Origin: Flavobacterium sp. UMI-01
Lineage (GTDB): Bacteria > Bacteroidota > Bacteroidia > Flavobacteriales > Flavobacteriaceae
NCBI RefSeq assembly: GCF_019656315.1
Contig: NZ_BPLU01000006.1
Location: forward strand, 62,001 to 126,000
Length of the DNA stretch: 64,000 nucleotides
Direction of reading: 5' to 3'
Shown: positions 53,076 through 60,681 of the stretch, one piece after another
Layout: every line of letters starts with the position of its first letter
Numbering within the stretch: position 1 is the first letter of the stretch
The notes under the pieces: model-generated
Told to the model about the DNA's origin: nothing
Database searches by the model: none
What the model saw: the letters and a program-made list of their open reading frames with translations, nothing else
Translations under genes and position numbers: made by a program

Positions 53076-53180
53076 GGATTTTGTAAAGATAACCTTTTTG
53101 TGAATAGAATTCTAACTATCGTTTAAAAAAGCCATTATCTATAAATACGTTTTAAATAAAATTAGTAAAGTATATACATA

Positions 53181-55487
53181 ATGAAAAACATGATTTTTTT
53201 AGGAGTACTTTGTTTTTTGTTTTCCTTCCGTCCTATTGAGGCAAACAAAAGCATCAAAGTAACCAATCAACAAGAACTCAACGAAGCGTTAAAAACAGTA
53301 CAAGCAGGTGACGAAATTATTCTTGCTAATGGTGTTTGGAACGACGTCCGAATTCAGTTTAAAGGAAAAGGAACCTCAAATGCACCTATCGTTTTACGAG
53401 CAGAAACGCCAGGAAAAGTATTTATTGAAGGTGTTTCCGATTTAAAAATTGGTGGTACCTACTTGGAAGTAAGTGGACTGTATTTTAGAAACGGATATAC
53501 CCCATCGAATACTGTTATTGATTTTCATATTGACAATAAAAACATTGCTAACCACTGTAAAGTTACGCAATGTGTAATCGAAGACTTCACTCAATTAAAC
53601 CGTGTTAGAGACGACCATTGGATCGAATTTTGGGGCAGACACAATCAATTAGACCATTGTTATATTACAGGAAAATCCAATCAAGGCCCTACCATCATGG
53701 TCATCTTAAAAGGGAATGAGCATATCAACAACTACCACAAAATTACTAACAATCATTTTGGACCACGCCCAAGAAAAGGAGGGCCTCACGGGGAGACCAT
53801 TCAGTTAGGGGATAGTGGCACATCAATGGCTCCTTCTAATACGTTAGTGGCTAATAATTATTTCGAAAGATGTGATGGCGAAGTAGAGATTATTTCAAAC
53901 AAATCCAACAATAACGAATTCCGAAACAATATTTTTTACAAATCTGAAGGTTCATTGGTATTGCGCCATGGGAACTACTGTACCATCGATGGAAATATTT
54001 TCATAGGAGACGAAAACTCTGATTTTATGGGAGGTGTTCGTGTCATAAATACAGGACATTGGATCACTAATAATTATTTTTACAAAATAAAAGGAGATGA
54101 ATTTCGCAGTGCTTTAGCGGTAATGAACGGAGTACCCAAAGCACCACAAAACCGATATAATCAAGTTACTGATGCGGTAATTGCTTACAATACTTTTGTC
54201 GATTGTATCACACCTTGGCAATTTAGCGTTGGGGCAAACATGAACAAAAGTGATGTGTTACCTGCTACAGAAATTCGCTCTGCTAGACCCGAAAGAATTG
54301 TGGTGGCAAACAACATGATTTACAACCAAAACCCAAACGACTTTCCAATCAAAGCGTATGACAAAGTGGATGGGGTACAATTTAAAAACAACATTTTGAA
54401 CAGTCCTAATAATGGGGATGTCAAAGACAAAGGAATTCAAACAGAAAATTTTACCCTTTCTAAAATTTCAGATTGGCTGTATATTCCAGGTTCTAACAAA
54501 GCTGAAGTTTATGAAGGTTTTGACTTTGAAAACATAAAAACAGATCTTTTTGGAAACGAAAGAACAAAACAAAATGCGATAGGCGCTGTGGTGTTACCAG
54601 TAGATACATCCAAAGGTGTTATTACCATTAATAACTACGGTACCAATTGGTTTTCTCCTGAAAAAAAGAACTTTCCTAACAAAACAATTAAAGTGAGTTC
54701 AAGTGCTGAATTGATAACGGCAATTGAGAAAGTGGCTTCTGGTACAATTATCGAATTGAAAAAAGGAACTTATACAATTCCGACATCTTTAGTGATTGAT
54801 AAAACCGTAACCATTAAAGGAAAAGACAAAAAAAACAAGGCCACTCTAGTGTATCAAGGAGCAGATAAAAGCCCTGCTTTCCTAATGAAACCGAAAGGGA
54901 ATTTAGTTGTTGAAAATCTAGTTATCAAAGGGAATAAAGTACAATATGTATTTGCTACTTTGGAAAAAAATATGAAAAGTGCCTATAATTTGTGGGCTAA
55001 TAATATTGAAGTGAGCGATTTTGATACCGTTTTAAACGCGTATAAAGATGCTTTTGCAGATACCATTTCCATCGACAATTCAGTGATAAAAAACTGTAAA
55101 AGAGGTATTCGATTAGCTGATGAAAATGATGATCTAGGCGAATACAATGCCGAATTTGTCTATATCAAAAACACCAAGTTTGACGCTATTCAAACCAGCA
55201 TTGTAGATTATTACCGTGGGGGATATGATGAGTCAACCATTGGTGGCAACCTTGTTTTTCAAAATAATTCTGTAACCAATTCTGGTAAAGAAGAGCCTGC
55301 TGGAATTTTGATTAAAACAAGAGGAATCGTAAACGTTTCTATTGCCAATAATACCTTTTTGAACAACCCCATTGAATTGATTGCGCTTTTATGGGGAGAA
55401 AAAGGTCAGGCACCTAAGAATAACAATATTAAAAATTCTGGTGAATTTAAAATTGAGCAGAATTTAAAGCAAAAGATGATGTATTAG
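53181..55487 (+). CDS. Two-domain PL6 alginate lyase
   Basis: The 768-residue protein has a signal peptide (MKNMIFLGVLCFLFSFRPIEA) and an N-terminal PL6 beta-helix (residues 25-470) with the catalytic pair K241 (EVEIISNKS) and R262 (LVLRHGN). A second beta-helix domain starts near residue 505 (IKVSSSAELITAIEKVASGTIIELKKGTY). The layout matches exolytic two-domain PL6 enzymes such as AlyGC, which release unsaturated monomers from poly-guluronate. Unlike the PL6 at 19458, it has no T9SS domain and probably works in the periplasm. The two enzymes could act in series, surface lyase first. Confidence 0.92.
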   Translation: MKNMIFLGVLCFLFSFRPIEANKSIKVTNQQELNEALKTVQAGDEIILANGVWNDVRIQFKGKGTSNAPIVLRAETPGKVFIEGVSDLKIGGTYLEVSGLYFRNGYTPSNTVIDFHIDNKNIANHCKVTQCVIEDFTQLNRVRDDHWIEFWGRHNQLDHCYITGKSNQGPTIMVILKGNEHINNYHKITNNHFGPRPRKGGPHGETIQLGDSGTSMAPSNTLVANNYFERCDGEVEIISNKSNNNEFRNNIFYKSEGSLVLRHGNYCTIDGNIFIGDENSDFMGGVRVINTGHWITNNYFYKIKGDEFRSALAVMNGVPKAPQNRYNQVTDAVIAYNTFVDCITPWQFSVGANMNKSDVLPATEIRSARPERIVVANNMIYNQNPNDFPIKAYDKVDGVQFKNNILNSPNNGDVKDKGIQTENFTLSKISDWLYIPGSNKAEVYEGFDFENIKTDLFGNERTKQNAIGAVVLPVDTSKGVITINNYGTNWFSPEKKNFPNKTIKVSSSAELITAIEKVASGTIIELKKGTYTIPTSLVIDKTVTIKGKDKKNKATLVYQGADKSPAFLMKPKGNLVVENLVIKGNKVQYVFATLEKNMKSAYNLWANNIEVSDFDTVLNAYKDAFADTISIDNSVIKNCKRGIRLADENDDLGEYNAEFVYIKNTKFDAIQTSIVDYYRGGYDESTIGGNLVFQNNSVTNSGKEEPAGILIKTRGIVNVSIANNTFLNNPIELIALLWGEKGQAPKNNNIKNSGEFKIEQNLKQKMMY

Positions 55488-55529
55488 TATCATTTTTGGT
55501 TGGTTTTTTTTAATAGTTTTTGGTTAAAG

Positions 55530-55562
55530 AAGGGAAATGCTGCACAACAGGTTTCCCTTTTT
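55530..55562 (+). terminator. Terminator of the two-domain PL6 lyase gene
   Basis: AAGGGAAA (55530-55537) pairs with TTTCCCTT (55552-55559), with an inner CTG/CAG pair set, and ends in T's. Confidence 0.8.
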
Positions 55563-55614
55563 GTTTATACCTTTATGAGATTTAAAATCTTTTGATTTGA
55601 AACCAAGCCAACTT

Positions 55615-56757
55615 ATGAAAATTGTAATTGCTCCAGATAAATTTAAAGGTTCACTCTCAGCAATGGAAGTTTGTAATGCAATTGAAGCAGGGATTCATCA
55701 ATACGATCCCGCAATCGAAACGATAAAACATCCGTTAGCCGATGGTGGCGAAGGGACTTTGACTATTTTGCAAAATCATTTCAACCTCAAGTCGGTTTCG
55801 GTGATGGTGAAGGATCCTTTGTTTAGAGATATAACAACTACTTATAAGCATAATGAAAATACTGCTTTTATAGAAATGGCTAATGCTTCAGGCTTGCAGT
55901 TATTGGAAGAAAGTAAAAGAAATTGTTGTCACACCACTACTTTTGGAACAGGGCAATTAATATTGGATGCTATAAAAAAAGGCTTCAAGAACATTGTTTT
56001 GTTCATTGGTGGAAGCGCTACAAATGACGGAGGAGTTGGAATGGCAACCGCATTAGGATATCGTTTTTATTCAGAGTCTGGGGACGAAATTGTGCCTATT
56101 GGAAAAGAACTGATTTCTATCAATTCTATTGATAGTCAAAAATTGCTATTTGATATTAAAGATGTTAATGTTACTGTGGTTTGCGATGTAAAAAATCCAC
56201 TTTATGGACCCAATGGCGCTGCCTATATTTATGGCAGTCAAAAAGGAGCTTCTGCGGCGGAGATAGAAATGTTGGATGTAGGTTTGAATCATTTTAGCAA
56301 ACAAGTTTCTAAATATTTGAATATGGATGTAGGAGAAATGGAAGGAGCTGGGGCAGCAGGAGGTTTAGGTGCGGGAGCTGTTTGTTTTTTGAATGCGAAA
56401 ATGCAGTCAGGAATAGATTTTGTAATGGAACAAACAGGATTTAATCAACTTTTAGATAATACTATCGACTTGATTATTACAGGAGAAGGAAGTGTTGACA
56501 AACAGACAATTGAAGGGAAGGTTATCAAAGGAGTTAGCGAAAGAGCCATAGAAAATCAAATTCCATTTTCAATCTTGGCTGGAAAAATTGAGGATTATAA
56601 TTTAATCAAAAACAACTTGCGACCCCACAACCTAATGGCAATCACTAGCAGTACTATCACTATAGCTGATGCCATCCAAAATGCCGCAATACATCTCCAA
56701 AGACTAAGTTTTCAATTAATTCAAAATTTTTATAACACAATAAATAACACACAATAA
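55615..56757 (+). CDS. Glycerate kinase (GlxK/GarK type)
   Basis: From the ATG at 55615 (MKIVIAPDKFKGSLSAMEV) the enzyme is 380 residues, the normal length; six codons upstream are not needed. Family blocks are HPLADGGEGTL, FIEMANASGLQLL, NIVLFIGGSATNDGGVGMATALG, CDVKNPLYGPNGAA and LIITGEGSVDKQTIEGKV. It phosphorylates D-glycerate to 2-phosphoglycerate (family I), feeding glycolysis. In glucarate/galactarate catabolism, glycerate arises from tartronate semialdehyde. Its place after the PL6 and dehydrogenase genes fits such a route, although it has a separate terminator upstream. Confidence 0.94.
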   Translation: MKIVIAPDKFKGSLSAMEVCNAIEAGIHQYDPAIETIKHPLADGGEGTLTILQNHFNLKSVSVMVKDPLFRDITTTYKHNENTAFIEMANASGLQLLEESKRNCCHTTTFGTGQLILDAIKKGFKNIVLFIGGSATNDGGVGMATALGYRFYSESGDEIVPIGKELISINSIDSQKLLFDIKDVNVTVVCDVKNPLYGPNGAAYIYGSQKGASAAEIEMLDVGLNHFSKQVSKYLNMDVGEMEGAGAAGGLGAGAVCFLNAKMQSGIDFVMEQTGFNQLLDNTIDLIITGEGSVDKQTIEGKVIKGVSERAIENQIPFSILAGKIEDYNLIKNNLRPHNLMAITSSTITIADAIQNAAIHLQRLSFQLIQNFYNTINNTQ

Positions 56758-56890
56758 AAACTCAAAACCTTCTTGTTTTATAAATTCAGATACCATTGTA
56801 GGGAGTTCATTTATGTTAATAGAACTATAATCCAAACTAAAAAATAGAGAAATAAATTATTTTAAATTAAATTTGATATTCTCTAATTAC

Positions 56891-56910
56891 AACCTTTTTA
56901 TGAAAAGGTT
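56891..56910. promoter_or_regulatory. Palindrome upstream of the Gfo/Idh oxidoreductase gene
   Basis: AACCTTTT-TATG-AAAAGGTT is a perfect 8-bp inverted repeat with a four-base centre, 15 bases before the ATG at 56926. It lacks a T tail and sits where an operator or a 5' leader hairpin near the ribosome-binding region would be. Confidence 0.5.
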
Positions 56911-56925
56911 ACAAAATACAAAGAT

Positions 56926-57915
56926 ATGGATGCAACAGTTGCAACATCACCAAATGTTAGATGGGGAATAATTGGTTGTGGTAATGTCACCGAGGTAAAA
57001 AGTGGCCCTGCTTATCAAAAAGTAGTTGGTTTCGAATTAAAAGCTGTGATGCGTAGAGATGCTGAAAAATGTGCTGACTATGCCAAAAGACATGGTGTTC
57101 ACAAACATTATTCCAATGCAGACGAACTCATCAATGACCCCGAAATAGACGCCATATATATCGCAACCCCTCCTGACTCCCACTTGTATTATGCTTTAAA
57201 AGTAGCCGCTGCAGGAAAGCCTTGTTGTATCGAAAAACCAATGGCTCCCACTTACGAAGAAAGTTTGTTTATTTATAACGCTTTTTCAGAACAAAACATC
57301 CCTTTATTTATTGCCTATTACAGACGTTCATTGCCCCGCTTTGAACAAATAAAAAAATGGATTGATGAAAACGAAATAGGCACCGTAAGACATATTAGTT
57401 GGCATTTAAGTAAATCAGCCTCTCCCTTAGACCAATCTGGTGAATACAATTGGAGAACAGACGCCATCGTTGCCAAAGGAGGCTATTTCGACGATTTAGC
57501 CAGTCATGGCATCGATTTGTTTGAATACCTGTTAGGTAATATTGAAAAAGTCACAGGATTTAACACCAACCAACAAGGTTTATACACCTCCAAAGACGCT
57601 ATCGTTGCCTCCTGGATTCACGAATCAGGAATTACAGGTATAGGGAGTTGGAATTTTGGTTGCGCCACACGAGAGGACATCGTGCAAATCCGAGGAAGCA
57701 AAGGGAAGATTGAATTTGCCATTTTTGAAGAAGAACCTATTATTTTAACCAACGAAAAAGGAAAAACGGAACAATTTATAAATCATCCAGAAAATGTCCA
57801 ATTCTATCACGTTCAAAACATGAGGGAACATTTACTAGGGAATGCCATCCATCCCTCAACTGGAAAATCTGGTTTGCACACCAGCTGGGTATTGGAGCAA
57901 ATCTTAGGGGGATAA
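56926..57915 (+). CDS. Gfo/Idh/MocA family oxidoreductase
   Basis: The 329-residue enzyme has the Rossmann motif WGIIGCGNVTEVKSGPAYQ (residues 13-31), the family signature CIEKPMAPTYEES (EKP with catalytic Lys) and a C-terminal substrate domain with YRRSLPRFEQIKKWIDENEIG and GGYFDDLASHGIDLFEYLLG (catalytic Asp/His). It should oxidise or reduce a sugar or sugar acid with NAD(P). The context suggests a uronate-related substrate, but the family is broad. Confidence 0.93.
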   Translation: MDATVATSPNVRWGIIGCGNVTEVKSGPAYQKVVGFELKAVMRRDAEKCADYAKRHGVHKHYSNADELINDPEIDAIYIATPPDSHLYYALKVAAAGKPCCIEKPMAPTYEESLFIYNAFSEQNIPLFIAYYRRSLPRFEQIKKWIDENEIGTVRHISWHLSKSASPLDQSGEYNWRTDAIVAKGGYFDDLASHGIDLFEYLLGNIEKVTGFNTNQQGLYTSKDAIVASWIHESGITGIGSWNFGCATREDIVQIRGSKGKIEFAIFEEEPIILTNEKGKTEQFINHPENVQFYHVQNMREHLLGNAIHPSTGKSGLHTSWVLEQILGG

Positions 57916-58110
57916 ACTACACGTTTCGTAAGGGAATCCATAGCGAGAGAAATCCCTAAAAGCTTGAAATCTAAATGTAAGGTTAAATTTTTACAAAAAA
58001 ATCACAATTTATTGTGCATTAGACAGTTAATGATTAAATTTGTCCAATAAGATATAAAATAACTTTATACAATATCTTACTTTCTCTTTTTTAAGATGTT
58101 TGAGAAAGTG

Positions 58111-58147
58111 AAAATCCCAATTCTATATTATTTAGGATTGGGATTTT
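58111..58147. terminator. Bidirectional terminator after the oxidoreductase gene
   Basis: AAAATCCCAAT (58111-58121) pairs with ATTGGGATTTT (58137-58147), with A/T tracts on both sides, between convergent genes. The rest of the gap 57916-58110 shows nothing of note. Confidence 0.82.
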
Positions 58148-58151
58148 AATT

Positions 58152-58955
58152 TTATTGTAAATAATAAATATAACCTACGTTAAACCAAACCAACCAATCA
58201 TTGGCCTTATTTTCTTTATAGATTTCAGGATTGGGATTGAGGCCATCTACCCAATTGGAGAAAAAATACTGAAAACGCAAATCAACCATTAAATCTCCCA
58301 AAGGAGTCAATTTGTATCTCGTTCCTAAACTGGTAACAATGGACCAAACTGAGTTACTTTCGGTCGAAAAACCATACGGACGATTGTCTGAAGGTGTCAA
58401 ATATTTAGGAAAAGTAGTCAAGGGAGTCCCCAATGGACCTAAAGTAGAATAAGCTTTTGCATTATAATAGCTAAACTGAGCCCCTAAACTTACAAAGGGT
58501 CCAATACTTCCATTACGTGCTGTAAAATCACGAATACTCAAAGGAAAATACTCAAGCTGCATACCGATATTAGTAAGCTGTGTGCTTCCTTTCATAGCTC
58601 GTAGCTGGTTTGCCCCCAAGGAAGTTCTTTCGGGTTTTACCCACTCCCCCGAATGTTCTAAATCGGTTTTATTATACGAAAGCTCGCTACGCAATTTAAA
58701 ATGATCATTAAAATACGTTTCAGGTGTATAACAGTTACACTCCGCAGCATAGGAAAAATTCATATAATGAATAATTCCAATTCCAATTCCTGAATTCTCA
58801 AGATTGGTTTTTAAATCATATCGTTCTCCATAATCAGATTGAAAGGCAATAGGCCCTGCTATAATTCCTACTTCATGCGAAAATCCAAATTGAGCATTGA
58901 TTGCATTCGAAAAACCCAACAATAGTAGCCATAAAACAAGAAAGTATTTTCGCAT
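58152..58955 (-). CDS. Outer-membrane beta-barrel protein (THC0290_0291-like)
   Basis: The 267-residue product has a signal peptide (MRKYFLVLWLLLLGFSNAINA) and alternating amphipathic strands (HEVGIIAGPIAFQSDYGER; IGPFVSLGAQFSYYN; GDLMVDLRFQYFFSNWVDGL), and ends with a strand in aromatic residues (WFNVGYIYYLQ). A conserved short loop AAECNCYTPETYFNDH carries two Cys. It resembles flavobacterial proteins I recall as the THC0290_0291 family. The role is unknown; it probably sits in the outer membrane. Confidence 0.82.
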   Translation of the reverse strand: MRKYFLVLWLLLLGFSNAINAQFGFSHEVGIIAGPIAFQSDYGERYDLKTNLENSGIGIGIIHYMNFSYAAECNCYTPETYFNDHFKLRSELSYNKTDLEHSGEWVKPERTSLGANQLRAMKGSTQLTNIGMQLEYFPLSIRDFTARNGSIGPFVSLGAQFSYYNAKAYSTLGPLGTPLTTFPKYLTPSDNRPYGFSTESNSVWSIVTSLGTRYKLTPLGDLMVDLRFQYFFSNWVDGLNPNPEIYKENKANDWLVWFNVGYIYYLQ

Positions 58956-59151
58956 TTTTTTGCAATTTCAATTCTGAACAAAGATATAAAATACTAAATA
59001 CCAATCGAATTTTAAATCCAATTTATGCCAAAATAATATCGTCAATCCAGAGATACCCACCTTTGTCGTTTCGAAACAACCATACAACTCTACAATTGAT
59101 TTTTTGGTTAAACTTAACAGATGGACTCACGTAAAGTTTTTATTATAAATG

Positions 59152-59159
59152 TATATTTG
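59152..59159 (+). promoter_or_regulatory. Putative -7 box of gdhA
   Basis: TATATTTG fits TAnnTTTG and lies 43 bases before the gdhA ATG. No clear -33 TTG was found. Confidence 0.5.
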
Positions 59160-59202
59160 TAAATACCGTTAACATTTACCTACTGTTTTTAATTTAAATA
59201 TT

Positions 59203-60546
59203 ATGTCACAAAGTATCACCAATTTCATAGAAACCGTTGCTCAAAAAAACCCCAATGAACCTGAATTTTTACAAGCAGTTCAGGAAATTGCCGAAACTGT
59301 GATTCCATTTATCGAAGAAAACAAAAAATACCAAGACAAAATGCTCTTGGAGAGAATGGTTGAATCAGACAGAATTATCATTTTTAGAGTCACTTGGATA
59401 GATGACCAAGGAAACACACAAGTTAACAGAGGCTATCGCGTTCAAATGAATTCGGCAATAGGTCCGTACAAAGGAGGACTACGATTCCATCCCTCGGTAA
59501 ATTTAAGTATTTTAAAATTTCTTGCCTTTGAACAAACTTTTAAAAACAGCCTCACCACTTTACCAATGGGTGGCGGAAAAGGAGGTTCTGATTTTGACCC
59601 CAAAGGAAAATCCGACAACGAAGTAATGCGTTTTTGCCAAAGTTTTATGACCGAATTAGCAAAACACATTGGCGCCGACACGGATGTACCCGCAGGAGAT
59701 ATTGGTGTAGGAGCAAGGGAAATAGGTTATTTATTTGGCCAATACAAACGTTTGCGCAATGAATTTACAGGCGTACTTACTGGCAAGGGAATTGCTTATG
59801 GTGGCTCATTAATTCGTCCCGAAGCAACAGGATATGGCGCTGTTTATTTTACTCAAAACATGCTAGCTACCAAAGGTGACAGCATCAAAGGAAAAACAAT
59901 CGTGATTTCTGGCTCTGGAAATGTCGCTCAATACGCTGTAGAAAAAGCCATTCAACTAGGTGCAAAAGTAGTAACCATGTCTGATTCAAGTGGTTACATT
60001 TACGATGAAGAAGGTATAAATACCGAAAAGTTAGCTCATATTATGCTCATCAAGAATCAATTAAGAGGCAGAATAAGTGAGTACCTTACCCAATACCCAA
60101 AAGCCAAATACTTTGCTGCTAGCAAACCTTGGCATATAAAATGCGACATTGCTATGCCTTGTGCCACTCAAAACGAAATCAACGAAGAAGATGCCAAAAT
60201 ATTAATCTCTAACGGTTGTATTTGTGTAACTGAAGGTGCTAATATGCCAACTACCTTAGAAGCCCTAAAAGTTTTTCTAAATGCCAAAATATTATTTTCA
60301 CCTGGAAAAGCCTCAAATGCTGGTGGTGTAGCGACTTCTGGATTAGAAATGTCACAAAATGCATTACGAATGAATTGGACCGCTGCCGAAGTAGATGAAA
60401 AATTAAAAAATGTAATGGCATCCATTCATGCATCCTGCGTGAAATACGGTTCTGATACTACAGGTTATGTTGATTATGTAAAAGGAGCCAATATCGCTGG
60501 CTTTGTAAAAGTAGCCGATGCTATGCTGGCTCAAGGAATCGTTTGA
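59203..60546 (+). CDS. gdhA: NADP-specific glutamate dehydrogenase
   Basis: The 447-residue hexameric enzyme joins ammonia to 2-oxoglutarate with NADPH, making glutamate. It has the family I features: GPYKGGLRFHPSVNLSILKFLAFEQTFKN, the catalytic Lys in LPMGGGKGGSDFDPKGKSD, the coenzyme fold IVISGSGNVAQYA, and the C-terminal AGGVATSGLEMSQNALR. The length is normal. The gene is monocistronic, with a -7 box upstream and a long hairpin terminator downstream. Confidence 0.97.
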   Translation: MSQSITNFIETVAQKNPNEPEFLQAVQEIAETVIPFIEENKKYQDKMLLERMVESDRIIIFRVTWIDDQGNTQVNRGYRVQMNSAIGPYKGGLRFHPSVNLSILKFLAFEQTFKNSLTTLPMGGGKGGSDFDPKGKSDNEVMRFCQSFMTELAKHIGADTDVPAGDIGVGAREIGYLFGQYKRLRNEFTGVLTGKGIAYGGSLIRPEATGYGAVYFTQNMLATKGDSIKGKTIVISGSGNVAQYAVEKAIQLGAKVVTMSDSSGYIYDEEGINTEKLAHIMLIKNQLRGRISEYLTQYPKAKYFAASKPWHIKCDIAMPCATQNEINEEDAKILISNGCICVTEGANMPTTLEALKVFLNAKILFSPGKASNAGGVATSGLEMSQNALRMNWTAAEVDEKLKNVMASIHASCVKYGSDTTGYVDYVKGANIAGFVKVADAMLAQGIV

Positions 60547-60567
60547 TAAAATCTTAAAAAAATTATG

Positions 60568-60617
60568 AAAGTCTTCTGAGAGCAACTATCGAACATAGTA
60601 GCTACAGAAGACTTTTT
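60568..60617 (+). terminator. Terminator of gdhA
   Basis: AAAGTCTTCTG (60568-60578) pairs with CAGAAGACTTT (60605-60615), and the apical part (ACTAT/ATAGT) pairs as well, followed by T's. Confidence 0.88.
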
Positions 60618-60651
60618 GTATGGTAAAAATCTCGAATTCTTATCTTTATAT

Positions 60652-60659
60652 TATATTTG
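60652..60659 (+). promoter_or_regulatory. Putative -7 box of the PorZ-like gene
   Basis: TATATTTG fits TAnnTTTG and lies 22 bases before the ATG at 60682. It decides the start: the longer frame from 60616 would begin upstream of the promoter. Confidence 0.6.
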
Positions 60660-60681
60660 TGAACCTAATGAAAATAATAGA

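Noticed and set aside
59442..59681. 79-residue minus-strand frame in gdhA
   Set aside because: Shadow of the conserved gdhA catalytic region; no independent support.
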